Positions 8,445 to 17,291 of a stretch of DNA of 64,000 bases are shown in pieces. Source of the stretch: Caulobacter sp. (GTDB lineage Bacteria > Pseudomonadota > Alphaproteobacteria > Caulobacterales > Caulobacteraceae). Position numbers and translations under genes: made by a program. Below the pieces are notes generated by a model, which ran no database searches, was not told the origin of the DNA, and saw only the letters and a program-made list of their open reading frames with translations. The DNA lies in contig WGLL01000018.1 of the NCBI GenBank assembly GCA_016125585.1, positions 37,721 through 101,720 of the forward strand, written 5' to 3'. Each line of letters begins with the position of its first letter. Position 1 is the stretch's first letter.

Positions 8445-10094
8445 CTACTTCCGTTCGTCCTTGGTGGCATCACGGGCGGCCTTGAATTCCGAGCCCTCGG
8501 CCCACTCCGGCCAGACGCGGCTGTTGGCCAGGTCCGCCCCCAGATCGTGCAACAGGGTCAGGTCGACCACCATCCCGTCCATCCGCCAGTCGGGCGACCA
8601 CTCATCCGCCGGCTGATGATACTTGTCCTTGGTGTAGGCCTCGGCCCAGGCGACCGCCTCGCCCGGCTTGCCGTCGATGACGTCGATGCCCGACCCGAAG
8701 GAAATGGCCGGCACCCCGCGCTTGGCGAAGGGGAAGTGGTCCGAACGATAGAAGTGGCCGGCTTCGGGGTTGGGATCAGGCGTAAAGACGCGGCCCTCTT
8801 TCTTGCCCTTGGCGATCAGCATGTCGAGCAGGTCCTGCTTCGCGTCGCCCGAGACGTTGAAGTCCCGCGTCGGACCCAGCGGGCTGAGGGCGTCGGTGTT
8901 GATCACCGCCACGGTCTTGCCCAGCGGATAGACCGGATTGGCCGAATAATATTCCGAGCCCAGCAGGCCCTTCTCCTCGGCCGTGACGGTCATGAAGACG
9001 ATGGACCGGTCCGGACGCGGCCCCTTGGCGAAGGCGCGGCCCATCTCGATGACGGCGGCGGTGCCGGTCGCGTTGTCCACGGCGCCGTTGTAGATCGCAT
9101 CGCCCTTGGCGTCAGGACGGCCGACGCCCAGGTGGTCCCAGTGGCCGGAGTAGATGACGTATTCGTCCGGGTGCGTCTTTCCGGGCAGGAGGCCCAGCAC
9201 GTTCTTCGAGACGATGACCTCGTGCTTGACCTTATAGTCGGCCGAGAAGCTGGCGCCTTTCAGTTCGGTGGGCTTGAAGTCGCGTTTGCGGGCCTTCTTC
9301 TTCTCGACCTCGAAGTCGAGACCGGCGGCCTTGAACAGGGAAACGGCGGTGTCGCGCGTGATCCAGCCCTCGAGGTCGGTATGATCCGCCTTCGGATCCT
9401 TCCGCACGATGTCGAACATGGTGTTGGTGTTGGAGTTCTTGACGGTCGCCCAGCCATAGGAGGCCGGCGCCGTTTCATGCACTACCAGAACCCCGGCGGC
9501 GCCCTGGCGGGCCGCTTCCTCGTACTTGTAGGTCCAGCGGCCGTAGTAGGTCATGGCCTTGCCGCCAAAGTCCCCCTTGCCGGTCTCGAAGTCGGGATCG
9601 TTGACCAGGACGACAATGATCTTGCCTTTGACGTCCATGCCCTTGAAGTCGTCCCAGTCGCGCTCCGGAGCCGTGACGCCGTAGCCGACGAAGACCACCG
9701 GCGCATCCTTGATCGAGACCTCATCAACATTGGTCATCGCCGCGCGGATGGCGATCTCGTCGCCCTGGGTCAGGGGCATGGCCTTGCCGCCAACGGTGAA
9801 TTCGGCCTTGACCGGGCCATCGATGCTGAACATGCCCAGCGGCACGTCCTGGGTCCAGGACCGCTTGCCGTCCTTCAGGTCGCCGCCAGGCTCCAGGCCC
9901 GCCGCCGCCATCTGGCCGGCGATGTAGGCGACCGCCTTGGTCTCGCCCACCGTCGCCGGACCGCGGCCCTCGAAACCATCCGAAGACAGGACCTGCACAT
10001 GCGCGGTGAGCCGGTCACCGCTGAACAGAGGATCGGCGGCAAAGGCGGTCAGGGGCAGGACAGCGATGGCCGTGGCGAGCAGAAGTTTCTTCAT
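8445..10094 (-). CDS. Exported M28-family zinc peptidase (with PA insert)
   Basis: A 549-residue metallopeptidase with a signal peptide (MKKLLLATAIAVLPLTAFAA). A PA (protease-associated) domain lies at roughly residues 130-300, including VVFVGYGVTAPERDWDDFKG. The catalytic M28 domain shows the co-catalytic zinc ligands: YSGHWDHLG (near 319), GAVDNATGTA (near 337), TAEEKGLLGS (general base Glu and zinc Glu, near 373), the Asp of INTDAL, and a late SDHFPF His. Such enzymes are periplasmic aminopeptidases or glutamyl-cyclase-like hydrolases. It is divergent from the serine hydrolase at 10250; the 155-base spacer must hold both promoters. Confidence 0.9.
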   Translation of the reverse strand: MKKLLLATAIAVLPLTAFAADPLFSGDRLTAHVQVLSSDGFEGRGPATVGETKAVAYIAGQMAAAGLEPGGDLKDGKRSWTQDVPLGMFSIDGPVKAEFTVGGKAMPLTQGDEIAIRAAMTNVDEVSIKDAPVVFVGYGVTAPERDWDDFKGMDVKGKIIVVLVNDPDFETGKGDFGGKAMTYYGRWTYKYEEAARQGAAGVLVVHETAPASYGWATVKNSNTNTMFDIVRKDPKADHTDLEGWITRDTAVSLFKAAGLDFEVEKKKARKRDFKPTELKGASFSADYKVKHEVIVSKNVLGLLPGKTHPDEYVIYSGHWDHLGVGRPDAKGDAIYNGAVDNATGTAAVIEMGRAFAKGPRPDRSIVFMTVTAEEKGLLGSEYYSANPVYPLGKTVAVINTDALSPLGPTRDFNVSGDAKQDLLDMLIAKGKKEGRVFTPDPNPEAGHFYRSDHFPFAKRGVPAISFGSGIDVIDGKPGEAVAWAEAYTKDKYHQPADEWSPDWRMDGMVVDLTLLHDLGADLANSRVWPEWAEGSEFKAARDATKDERK

Positions 10095-10258
10095 CGAACG
10101 GAACTCCGGGGGGAAAACTTGCGCCGCGGACCCTATCGTCGGGGCGGCCCGACCGCCAGAGGGCGATTGCTGTCAAAGGGGGCAGACTCGATGCCGATCA
10201 GGTTGCCGCGCCGGACGAGGCTCTCCCCAACGGGCCAACCGACCGTCTAGTGTGGGGC

Positions 10259-11305
10259 ATGATCCGCCGCCGCCTCCTTGTGGGACTGGCCGCCGCGCCG
10301 CTGCTTGGCGCGGGACGGCCGCCTTCACCCGCCGCCGATCTGGACGCTGTCTGGCGCCAGGCTGTCGCCGACCCGCGTCAGGGCCGCACCGACGCCCTGC
10401 TGGTCATCCGGAACGGCCAGACCCTGATGGAACGCTACGGCGCCGGTCAAGGCCCGGATGTCCGCCACGTTTCCTGGTCCATGGCCAAGGCTGTCACCCA
10501 CGCCCTGGTCGGGGCCGCGGTGCTGAATGACGGTCTCGATATCGACCGGCCGGTCGGGGTCATCCCGGGCCAGCACCGCGTCACCCTGCGCCACCTGCTG
10601 ACCCTGACCGACGGCCTGCCCTGGGACGAGGCGCGCCGGCCCGTGGCGGTGGCCTCCGACGCCTCCCGGCTGCTGTTCGGCGAGGGGCGCTTCGACGTCG
10701 CCCGGTTCGCCGCCTCCCGGCCGGGTCCCCGTCGAACGCCCGGGACCCACTGGAACTATTCCACCGGCGCCTATCACCTGGTCGCCGCCGAGCTGTCCGC
10801 CCGCCTGTTCCCGGCTCTGAAAGCCCCCGGCGCGCGCCGCGACGCCATGGCCGCCTGGATGCGACGGCGGCTGTTCGCTCCCGCCGGCATGGACAGCGCC
10901 CTGTTCGAGTTCGATCCGGCCGGGACCTTCTACGGCGGTTCGTTGGCGTGGGCGACGACCCGGGACTTTGCCCGACTGGCCGACCTGTATCTCGACGACG
11001 GCGCAAGAGACGGCGCGCGGATCCTGCCGCCCGGCTGGGCCAGGTTTGCGGCGACGGCGACGGTCGAACCCAGCTACGGCGCCGGCTGGTGGCTGGAGGG
11101 ACGTCCCGGCCCCGGCGCCGGGCCCACCCTGCTCGGCGGCCAGCCGCCCGACGCCTTCCACGCCCGGGGTCTGGACGGGCAGGTCGCCATGGTCATTCCC
11201 TCGCGGCGCCTGGTGATTGTCCGGCTCGGTTACACGCCCGACGCCGTGACCGGCTGGCCGGCAATCGGAGGCTGTCTGCGACGCATCATCACGGTCGTGT
11301 CATAG
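10259..11305 (+). CDS. Beta-lactamase class C-like serine hydrolase
   Basis: A 348-residue serine hydrolase of the penicillin-binding protein/class C beta-lactamase fold (EstB or 6-aminohexanoate-dimer-hydrolase-like). The SxxK motif SMAK lies near residue 74. Tyr in NYSTGAYHL near residue 167 stands for the YxN motif, and HARGLDGQVAMVIPSRRLVIVRLG at the end resembles the HxG region. MIRRRLLVGLAAAPLLGAG looks like a Tat-type or short Sec signal, so it is probably exported. GTG at 10250 is an alternative start that adds three residues. The substrate (ester, amide or peptide) is not determinable. Confidence 0.82.
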   Translation: MIRRRLLVGLAAAPLLGAGRPPSPAADLDAVWRQAVADPRQGRTDALLVIRNGQTLMERYGAGQGPDVRHVSWSMAKAVTHALVGAAVLNDGLDIDRPVGVIPGQHRVTLRHLLTLTDGLPWDEARRPVAVASDASRLLFGEGRFDVARFAASRPGPRRTPGTHWNYSTGAYHLVAAELSARLFPALKAPGARRDAMAAWMRRRLFAPAGMDSALFEFDPAGTFYGGSLAWATTRDFARLADLYLDDGARDGARILPPGWARFAATATVEPSYGAGWWLEGRPGPGAGPTLLGGQPPDAFHARGLDGQVAMVIPSRRLVIVRLGYTPDAVTGWPAIGGCLRRIITVVS

Positions 11306-11439
11306 CGCAGATTTATGAGGAGCGGAGAACGCCCGGCCCTGTTGGGTTTGCGATGTTTGTGCGACGGTTCGTCAACAGCTTGTTAACGAAAAAGTCGCCT
11401 CCCGGGCGTTCGACCCCGTTGACGAGTCATTAGGCCTCG

Positions 11440-11489
11440 TGGCCCCATATAGTGGGTGTGAGGGGCGCTTCGCCCACTATATATAGAGT
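11440..11489 (+). promoter_or_regulatory. Candidate NrdR operator upstream of nrdA
   Basis: The 16-mer at 11474-11489 (CCACTATATATAGAGT) matches the known NrdR-box consensus ACACWATATATWGTGT at 14 of 16 positions. A second, weaker site overlaps ATATAGTG at 11447-11454. ATATAGTGGG (11447-11456) and CCCACTATAT (11473-11482) form a perfect 10-bp inverted repeat. NrdR is the ATP/dATP-sensing repressor of ribonucleotide reductase genes and normally binds paired boxes. The site lies 55-100 bases before the nrdA start, where repression would be expected. Confidence 0.75.
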
Positions 11490-11544
11490 TTCGGACGGGC
11501 TCCTCCCGCACCGAAGTGGCTGTTTGATTACGGGTTTTGGGCAC

Positions 11545-13407
11545 ATGATGGGTGACGTCGCACGTCAAATTCCGCTGGGCGAGGCCGCTGGTTCCGAACC
11601 GTGGCTCTCGGACCGTCCACAACTTTCCCTCGTCAAGAAGGTTCAGGTCGATCGCAGTCGCGATGCGCTTCTGACCGACTTCGGCAAGACCACGCTGGAA
11701 GATCGATATCTCCTGCCGGGCGAATCCTATCAGGACATGTTCGCCCGGGTGGCGACCGCCTTCGCCGACGACGCCGACCACGCCCAGCGCGTCTACGATT
11801 ACATGAGCCGACTGTGGTTCATGCCCTCGACCCCCGTGCTCAGCAACGGCGGCGCCAATCGCGGCCTGCCGATCAGCTGCTTCCTCAACGCCGTCGGTGA
11901 TTCGCTGAACGGCATCGTCGACACCTGGAACGAGAACGTCTGGCTGGCCGCCAACGGCGGCGGCATCGGCACCTACTGGGGCGGCGTCCGTTCCATCGGC
12001 GAGAAGGTCAAGGGCGCCGGCCAGACCAGCGGCATCATCCCCTTCATCCGGGTCATGGACTCCCTGACCCTGGCCATCAGCCAGGGCAGCCTGCGCCGCG
12101 GCTCGGCGGCGGTCTATCTCGACATCCACCACCCCGAGATCGAGGAGTTCCTCGAGATCCGCAAACCCTCGGGCGACTTCAACCGCAAGTCCCTGAACCT
12201 GCACCACGGCATCAACATCACCGACGAGTTCATGCACGCGGTGCAGAACGGCGAGAAGTTCGGCCTGCGCAGCCCCAAGAACAACGAGGTTCTGAAGGAA
12301 GTCGACGCCCGCAGCCTCTGGCAGAAGGTGCTGGAGCTGCGCCTTCAGACCGGCGAGCCCTACATCATCTTCTCCGACGCGGTGAACCGCGCCATGCCGC
12401 AGCACCAGCGGGACCTGGGCATGAGCGTGCGCCAGTCCAACCTCTGCAGCGAGATCATGCTGCACACCGGCAAGGACCACCTGGGCAATGAGCGGACCGC
12501 CGTCTGCTGCCTGTCCAGCGTCAACGCCGAGTCGTTCATGGAATGGCGCGACGAGCCGATGTTCATCGAGGACATCATGCGCTTCCTCGACAACGTGCTG
12601 GAGGATTTCATCCAGCGCGCCCCTGTCGACGCCAAGAACGCCGTCTACGCCGCCATGCGCGAGCGGTCGGTGGGTCTGGGCCTGATGGGCTTCCACAGCT
12701 TCCTGCAGGCCCAGAACGTGCCCTTCGAGAGCGCCATGGCCAAGAGCTGGAACATGCGGCTGTTCAAGCATCTGCGCCGCGAGGCCGACAAGGCCTCGGT
12801 CAAGCTGGCCGAGGAAAAGGGCCCCTGCCCCGACGCCGCCGAGCGCGGCGTGATGGAACGGTTCAGCCACAAGCTGGCCATCGCCCCCACCGCCTCGATC
12901 AGCATCATCTGCGGCGGCGCCAGCGCCGGCATCGAACCGATCCCGGCTAATATCTACAGCCACAAGACCCTGTCGGGCACCTTCGCGGTCAAGAACCCCT
13001 ACCTCGAGCGCGTCCTCGACGGCCACGGCAAGAACACCCCGCAGGTCTGGGATTCGATCCTCAGCCATGAGGGCTCGGTGCAGCACCTCGACTTCCTCAG
13101 CCAGGACGACAAGGACGTCTTCAAGACGGCCTTCGAGCTGGACCAGCGCTGGATCATCGAGCTGGCTGCCGACCGGACCCCGGAAATCTGCCAGAGCCAG
13201 TCGGTCAACGTCTTCCTGCCCGGCGACGTCGACAAATGGGACCTGCACATGCTGCACTGGACCGCCTGGGAGCGGGGCATGAAGAGCCTCTACTACCTGC
13301 GCTCCAAGTCGGTGCAGCGCGCCGCCCATGCCGGTGAGGACGAGGCCCGCGCCAGCGCCGAGGCCGCGGCCCCGACGGACTACGAGGAATGCCTGGCCTG
13401 CCAGTGA
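11545..13407 (+). CDS. nrdA: Class I ribonucleoside-diphosphate reductase, alpha subunit
   Basis: Catalytic subunit that reduces ribonucleoside diphosphates to deoxyribonucleotides. The 620-residue protein has the active-site pieces: GLPISCFLN (substrate-site Cys), SNLCSEI (the N-x-C-x-E triad with the thiyl Cys), AVCCLSSVN (partner Cys), APTASIS, and the redox-relay tail ECLACQ (CxxC) at the very C terminus. The usual N-terminal ATP-cone seen in E. coli NrdA is missing, because conserved sequence starts within about 35 residues of the start. ATG at 11545 or 11548 is chosen over the upstream GTG at 11452, which would lie inside the NrdR operator. No nrdB is in this window. The downstream SGNH gene overlaps its stop. 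Confidence 0.95.
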   Translation: MMGDVARQIPLGEAAGSEPWLSDRPQLSLVKKVQVDRSRDALLTDFGKTTLEDRYLLPGESYQDMFARVATAFADDADHAQRVYDYMSRLWFMPSTPVLSNGGANRGLPISCFLNAVGDSLNGIVDTWNENVWLAANGGGIGTYWGGVRSIGEKVKGAGQTSGIIPFIRVMDSLTLAISQGSLRRGSAAVYLDIHHPEIEEFLEIRKPSGDFNRKSLNLHHGINITDEFMHAVQNGEKFGLRSPKNNEVLKEVDARSLWQKVLELRLQTGEPYIIFSDAVNRAMPQHQRDLGMSVRQSNLCSEIMLHTGKDHLGNERTAVCCLSSVNAESFMEWRDEPMFIEDIMRFLDNVLEDFIQRAPVDAKNAVYAAMRERSVGLGLMGFHSFLQAQNVPFESAMAKSWNMRLFKHLRREADKASVKLAEEKGPCPDAAERGVMERFSHKLAIAPTASISIICGGASAGIEPIPANIYSHKTLSGTFAVKNPYLERVLDGHGKNTPQVWDSILSHEGSVQHLDFLSQDDKDVFKTAFELDQRWIIELAADRTPEICQSQSVNVFLPGDVDKWDLHMLHWTAWERGMKSLYYLRSKSVQRAAHAGEDEARASAEAAAPTDYEECLACQ

Positions 13408-14132
13408 TGCTCCGGGCGGCGCTGACGGGCATGCTGGCCCGTCGCCCGATCCTGGTCTTGCTCGCCGTCGCGCTTGTCTTCGCCACCCTGGGCTATGGCG
13501 TGAAGCCGGTGATCAATCGCTGGCGCGCCAGTCAAGCCGCCTGGCAGTTCGCCGCCGAGCCGCAGACCCGGCCGCGTTACCGGCTGCGGATGAGCATTTT
13601 CGCCAACCTCCACAGCAAGCCCTCCGTGGTCATGCTGGGCGATTCCATCACCCAGCTGGCCGAGTGGCCGGAACTGCTTGGGCCGCAGGTCGCCAACCGC
13701 GGCATTGGCGGCGACACCAGCCGGGCGCTTCTGGGCCGCCTGGACGCCTCGGTGCCGGAGTCCGCCCGCACGGTGGTGATCATGATCGGGCTCAACGACC
13801 TGAAGGGGAAGGACTGGACCGCGCAGGCCAGCGCCGCCAACGTCGCGGCCATCCTCAAGCGGCTGAAGGGTCGGCGGGTCATCCTGCAGTCGGTGCTGTT
13901 CACCGCCGATGATGCGGTGAACCGCAAGATCGTCGCCCTCAACCAGGCCTATGCCAGGCTTTGTGATGACGGGTCCTGCGAATGGCTGGACCTCAACCCG
14001 CAGGTCATACCGACCGGCCGGCTCGAACCGGCCGACAGCTCCGACGGCCGGCATGTGATGGGCGCCGTCTATGCCCGCTGGGCGGCCCGCCTGGCGCCGG
14101 TCCTGGCCCGGGACGCCTCCGCCAACCCCTGA
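13407..14132 (+). CDS. SGNH/GDSL-family hydrolase, membrane-anchored
   Basis: A 241-residue esterase-like protein. An N-terminal hydrophobic segment (PILVLLAVALVFATLGYGV) anchors or exports it. The SGNH blocks follow in order: VVMLGDSIT (nucleophile Ser near residue 78), NRGIGGDT (Gly), IMIGLND (Asn) and SSDGRHVM (Asp-x-x-His near residue 213). These are typical of lysophospholipase/acylhydrolase enzymes. The start ATG overlaps the nrdA TGA (TGATG), so translation is coupled to nrdA even though no functional link is known. An alternative start at 13389 lies inside nrdA. Confidence 0.88.
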   Translation: MLRAALTGMLARRPILVLLAVALVFATLGYGVKPVINRWRASQAAWQFAAEPQTRPRYRLRMSIFANLHSKPSVVMLGDSITQLAEWPELLGPQVANRGIGGDTSRALLGRLDASVPESARTVVIMIGLNDLKGKDWTAQASAANVAAILKRLKGRRVILQSVLFTADDAVNRKIVALNQAYARLCDDGSCEWLDLNPQVIPTGRLEPADSSDGRHVMGAVYARWAARLAPVLARDASANP

Positions 14133-14234
14133 CGCTCCTTGTCGACGACCGCCTGCCGGTCAGGTCCGTCTTCCGCCAGACAGTCTATTCCACGCCGGTC
14201 ACCATCGCTCCGACAGCAACAGGAGCGATCGGCC

Positions 14235-14639
14235 ATGACCGAAGCAGACGTCCAGGATTTCGTCACCCGTTTCGCCGCCGCCTGGGCGGCCCGCGACGGC
14301 GAGGCTTTCGCCCGGCTGTGGGACCCCGAAGGCGTGCTCACCTACCCCTTCATCGACCGCCCCCTGAAGGGCTCCCAGATCGCCGCCCTCAACGCCGCCC
14401 AGAACGCCCAGGCGCCGGACCTTGTCTGGCAGCTGCTCGACTGGACCTGGCGGGGAGACGTGGTGATCATCGAATGGCAGTCGACCCGCGCCGGTCCCTC
14501 CGGCCGGTTCGACTGGCGCGGGGTGGACAAGATCCGGCTCAAGGACGGCCTGATCGTCGAGGAGACGGTCTACAGCGACACCGGTCCGCTGCGGGCCATG
14601 CGCGCCGGCGAGGCCCTGACGCCTCTGCTGGTCGTCTGA
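14235..14639 (+). CDS. Nuclear transport factor 2 / SnoaL-like protein
   Basis: A 134-residue single-domain protein of the NTF2-like fold: an N-terminal helix (VQDFVTRFAAAWAARDGEAF), then ARLWDPEGVLTYP and a curved sheet ending GLIVEETVYSD. Members are small-molecule enzymes or ligand-binding proteins, and the sequence does not identify the ligand. An AGGAG lies about 10 bases before the ATG at 14235; the frame is open further upstream but no family residues lie there. It stands alone, convergent with ogt. Confidence 0.75.
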   Translation: MTEADVQDFVTRFAAAWAARDGEAFARLWDPEGVLTYPFIDRPLKGSQIAALNAAQNAQAPDLVWQLLDWTWRGDVVIIEWQSTRAGPSGRFDWRGVDKIRLKDGLIVEETVYSDTGPLRAMRAGEALTPLLVV

Positions 14640-15185
14640 TCAGAACAGGCTGGCGGTGGGGGGGACAAAATGCGCGCCCTCATGCTCCAGCAGCCACTTC
14701 TTGCGCGGCAGCCCGCCGCCAAAGCCGGTCAGCGACCCGTCGGCGCCGATCACCCGGTGACAGGGGACCACCACGGCGATGGGGTTGGAGCCATTGGCCA
14801 GGCCGACGGCGCGGGAAGCGTCCGGCTTGCCCAGCCGCCGGGCCACGGCGCCGTAGCTGAGGGTCTGGCCGACCGGAATCTGCCGCAACTGACCCCAGAC
14901 CGACTTCTGGAACTCGCTGCCGACCGCCTGGACGGGAATGCGCTCAAGGGCGGCCAGGTCGCCGGCGAAATAGGCGTCCAACGGCTCGCGCACCGAAGGC
15001 GGCGCCCGGCCCATGATCAGGTCCGCCCTCGGGTAGGCGCGACGGACCGTGGCGACGAAATCGTCTGCCGGCCGGTCAAAGTGCAGCAGGCGCAGAACTC
15101 CGGCCCCGTCGACGGCCAGCCATAGTCCGTCGATCGGCGAGGGGTAACGCTCCAGGGTGAGGATCTCAGGCGGCTGCTCTGGCAT
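14640..15185 (-). CDS. ogt: Methylated-DNA--protein-cysteine methyltransferase
   Basis: Suicide repair enzyme that removes O6-alkyl groups from guanine. The 181-residue protein carries the acceptor-Cys motif VVPCHRVIG near residue 143, preceded by the DNA-binding helix VARRLGKPDASRAVG and followed by LTGFGGGLPRKKWLLEHE. All are hallmark segments. Length is usual for Ogt/MGMT. The start at 15185 lies 20 bases inside the 3' end of the Ada-AlkA fusion gene, so the two alkylation-repair genes form one translationally coupled unit. A longer frame to 15239 exists but starts deep inside the upstream gene. Confidence 0.95.
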   Translation of the reverse strand: MPEQPPEILTLERYPSPIDGLWLAVDGAGVLRLLHFDRPADDFVATVRRAYPRADLIMGRAPPSVREPLDAYFAGDLAALERIPVQAVGSEFQKSVWGQLRQIPVGQTLSYGAVARRLGKPDASRAVGLANGSNPIAVVVPCHRVIGADGSLTGFGGGLPRKKWLLEHEGAHFVPPTASLF

Positions 15186-16677
15186 TGGCCTTCTCCTGAA
15201 TGGCGGCGGCGTCGCCGGCCCAAAGATGCAAAGCGGCATAGGCCCGCCAGGGACGCCAGGCCTCGGCGCGGGCCAGCAGTTGGGCGGCGGTGGGCCGGCC
15301 GGTCTCCGGGGTCTCCAGCGCCCGCATCAGGCCGATGTCGGCCGCGGGGAAGGCGTCCGGTTCGCGGAGTTGGCGCATGGCGATGTACTGCGCCGTCCAT
15401 TCTCCGATGCCGGGCAGCGCCTTCAGCGCGCGAATAGCGGTGTCCAGGTCCTGTCGCGGTCCGAACAGCGCGGGGTCGGCCGCCGCCGCCGCGCCCATCG
15501 CCTCCAGCGCGCGCGAGCGGGCGCGGGGCATGCCCAGGCTGGAGAGATCGGCGGCGGCCAGGCGCGCGGCGCTGGGAAAGGCCAGGGTCAGGCCCTCGCG
15601 GGCCCAGGCCTGCGGCAGCGGCTGGCCGTAGTCGGCGGCGAGCTTGCCGGCCAGCCGGACAGCGGCGTGGACCGTGATCTGCTGGCCGAGGATGGCGCGG
15701 ATGGCCAGCTCGAAGCCGTCCCAGGCGCCGGGCACCCTCAGGCCCGGCCGCCGGGCCAGCCGCGCCGCCAGATCGGGATCGGCCGACAGATGCTCGGCGA
15801 TAACCACCGGATCGGCGGCCAGATCGAACACCCGCCGCACCCGGGCCAGAATCGCCGGCAGGGCGCTGGGCGCGGGAAACCGCACATGCACCGCCAGCTG
15901 ATCGCGGCCGCACGGACGAACCTCCAGCGTGCCCATATCGTCCCCCAGGGCGATGGTGCGGGCATAGCTGTCGCCTCGCACCACCTCGACGCCAGGAATG
16001 GCGCGCAGGGCCAGGAAGGCCAGCAGGCCGTCCCAGTCGTAGGGCGGCTTGTAGCGCAGTTTCAGGGTCACCCCGTCGCTGGCGTCGGCGCGGCCGGCGG
16101 GATCGGTGGTGCGCCGCCTCAGGCTGGCCGGCGGCCGCTGATAGAGATGCTGGAAGGTCTCGTTGAAGCGTCGCACGCTGCCGAACCCCGCCGCCAGGGC
16201 CACCTGGGCCATGGGCAGGCGCGTCTCGTGGATCAGCTGCTTGGCCAGCAGCACCCGGCGGGTCTGGGCGACGCCGACCGGGGTGGCGCCCAGATGTTGC
16301 TGGAACAGGCGGCGGAGCTGCCGGTCGCCGACTCCCAGCCGCGCGGCCAGGGCCTCGACGTCGCCGCCGTCCAGGGCGCCGGCCTCGATCAGCTGCAGGG
16401 CGCGGGAGACGGTGTTGGAAGCGCCCTTCCAGGCGCCCAGGTCGGGCGAGGTTTCCGGTCGGCAGCGCAGGCAGGCGCGAAACCCCGCGGCCTCGGCGGC
16501 GGCGGCGCTGGGATAGAACAGCACATTCTCCGACTTCGGCATCCGGGCCGGGCAGACGGGTCGGCAATAGACCCCTGTGGTCTTCACGCCGGTGAAGACC
16601 CGACCGTCGAAACGGGGGTCGCGCGACTGGATGGCGCGATAACAGGCGTCGTGATCGAGGTCCATGTGGTGTATCAT
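15166..16677 (-). CDS. Ada-type regulator fused to AlkA 3-methyladenine DNA glycosylase
   Basis: A 503-residue protein with three modules. Residues about 10-80 form the Ada zinc/methyl-phosphotriester domain (FDGRVFTGVKTTGVYCRPVC and later CLRC give four Cys, one of which accepts methyl groups). Residues about 90-190 form an AraC-type HTH (VALAAGFGSVRRFNETF). The C-terminal part is an AlkA-N plus HhH-GPD glycosylase (LPGIGEWTAQYIAMR, catalytic Asp in AADIG). It should sense methylated DNA, activate alkylation-repair genes and excise alkylated bases. It lacks the O6-methyltransferase domain, which is supplied by the overlapping ogt gene. ATG at 16677 or 16665 is likely. Confidence 0.93.
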   Translation of the reverse strand: MIHHMDLDHDACYRAIQSRDPRFDGRVFTGVKTTGVYCRPVCPARMPKSENVLFYPSAAAAEAAGFRACLRCRPETSPDLGAWKGASNTVSRALQLIEAGALDGGDVEALAARLGVGDRQLRRLFQQHLGATPVGVAQTRRVLLAKQLIHETRLPMAQVALAAGFGSVRRFNETFQHLYQRPPASLRRRTTDPAGRADASDGVTLKLRYKPPYDWDGLLAFLALRAIPGVEVVRGDSYARTIALGDDMGTLEVRPCGRDQLAVHVRFPAPSALPAILARVRRVFDLAADPVVIAEHLSADPDLAARLARRPGLRVPGAWDGFELAIRAILGQQITVHAAVRLAGKLAADYGQPLPQAWAREGLTLAFPSAARLAAADLSSLGMPRARSRALEAMGAAAAADPALFGPRQDLDTAIRALKALPGIGEWTAQYIAMRQLREPDAFPAADIGLMRALETPETGRPTAAQLLARAEAWRPWRAYAALHLWAGDAAAIQEKANARAAA

Positions 16678-16800
16678 CGACGGAACCGAAGCCCGCGTCT
16701 CGCGGTTTTCGGATATCACCATGGGCTTTCAAAGGTTGCCTTATCAGGCGATCTGCGATTTGACGCCCCTGCGACTTCGCTACCAATTCGAAAGAGATGA

Positions 16801-17160
16801 ATGAAAGATCCCCTGAAGACGGGCTTTACTGACCGTCTGTCCGCCGCGGCTGAAGCCAAGAAGGCCATGCTGGCCCGGATGAAACCCAAGCCTACCGTCG
16901 TCGACCCCAACTTCGTCGACCGCGCCACCCGCAAGGCCGAGGAACTGGCCGCCAAGCGCGCCGTCCATGAGGCGGAAAAGGAAAAGGCCCGTCTGGAGTC
17001 CGAAGCCCGCCGCGCCCTCGACGCCGAGGCCATCGCCGCCGCCGAAGAAGCGGCCCTTGAGGCCAAGCGCGGCGAACGCAAGGAACGCAAGGCGCTGAGC
17101 AAGGCCGAACAGAAGGCCAAGCGCGACGCCCGCTACGCGGCCCGCAAGGCGCGGAACTAG
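16801..17160 (+). CDS. DUF6481 family protein, copy 1
   Basis: A 119-residue, highly charged Ala/Lys/Glu/Arg-rich protein predicted to be almost entirely helical. The N-terminal block KDPLKTGFTDRLSAAAEAKK and PKPTVVDPNFVDRATRKA is the conserved part and is shared with the next gene; residues about 55-119 read as one long coiled coil. I know this only as the uncharacterised alphaproteobacterial family DUF6481. It is likely cytoplasmic. The second copy follows 131 bases downstream. No SD is strong before ATG, but the start is fixed by similarity to copy 2. Confidence 0.8.
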   Translation: MKDPLKTGFTDRLSAAAEAKKAMLARMKPKPTVVDPNFVDRATRKAEELAAKRAVHEAEKEKARLESEARRALDAEAIAAAEEAALEAKRGERKERKALSKAEQKAKRDARYAARKARN

Positions 17161-17291
17161 CCATCCACCGTCCAGCGGCGACCGGGCCCATCCACAGGCT
17201 CCCGGCGCCGCTGTGACCGTTTCGCATCCCGGGCCCGGATGCCGTTGAGCGGGCCCAGCCAAGGACCAACCCCAACCCGACAACAGGACTG

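Noticed and set aside
8298..10250. Open frame of 650 codons on the plus strand
   Set aside because: Antisense shadow of the M28 peptidase; no recognisable protein features.
11383..13329. Open frame of 648 codons on the minus strand
   Set aside because: Antisense to nrdA, which is unambiguous; the frame is GC-driven.
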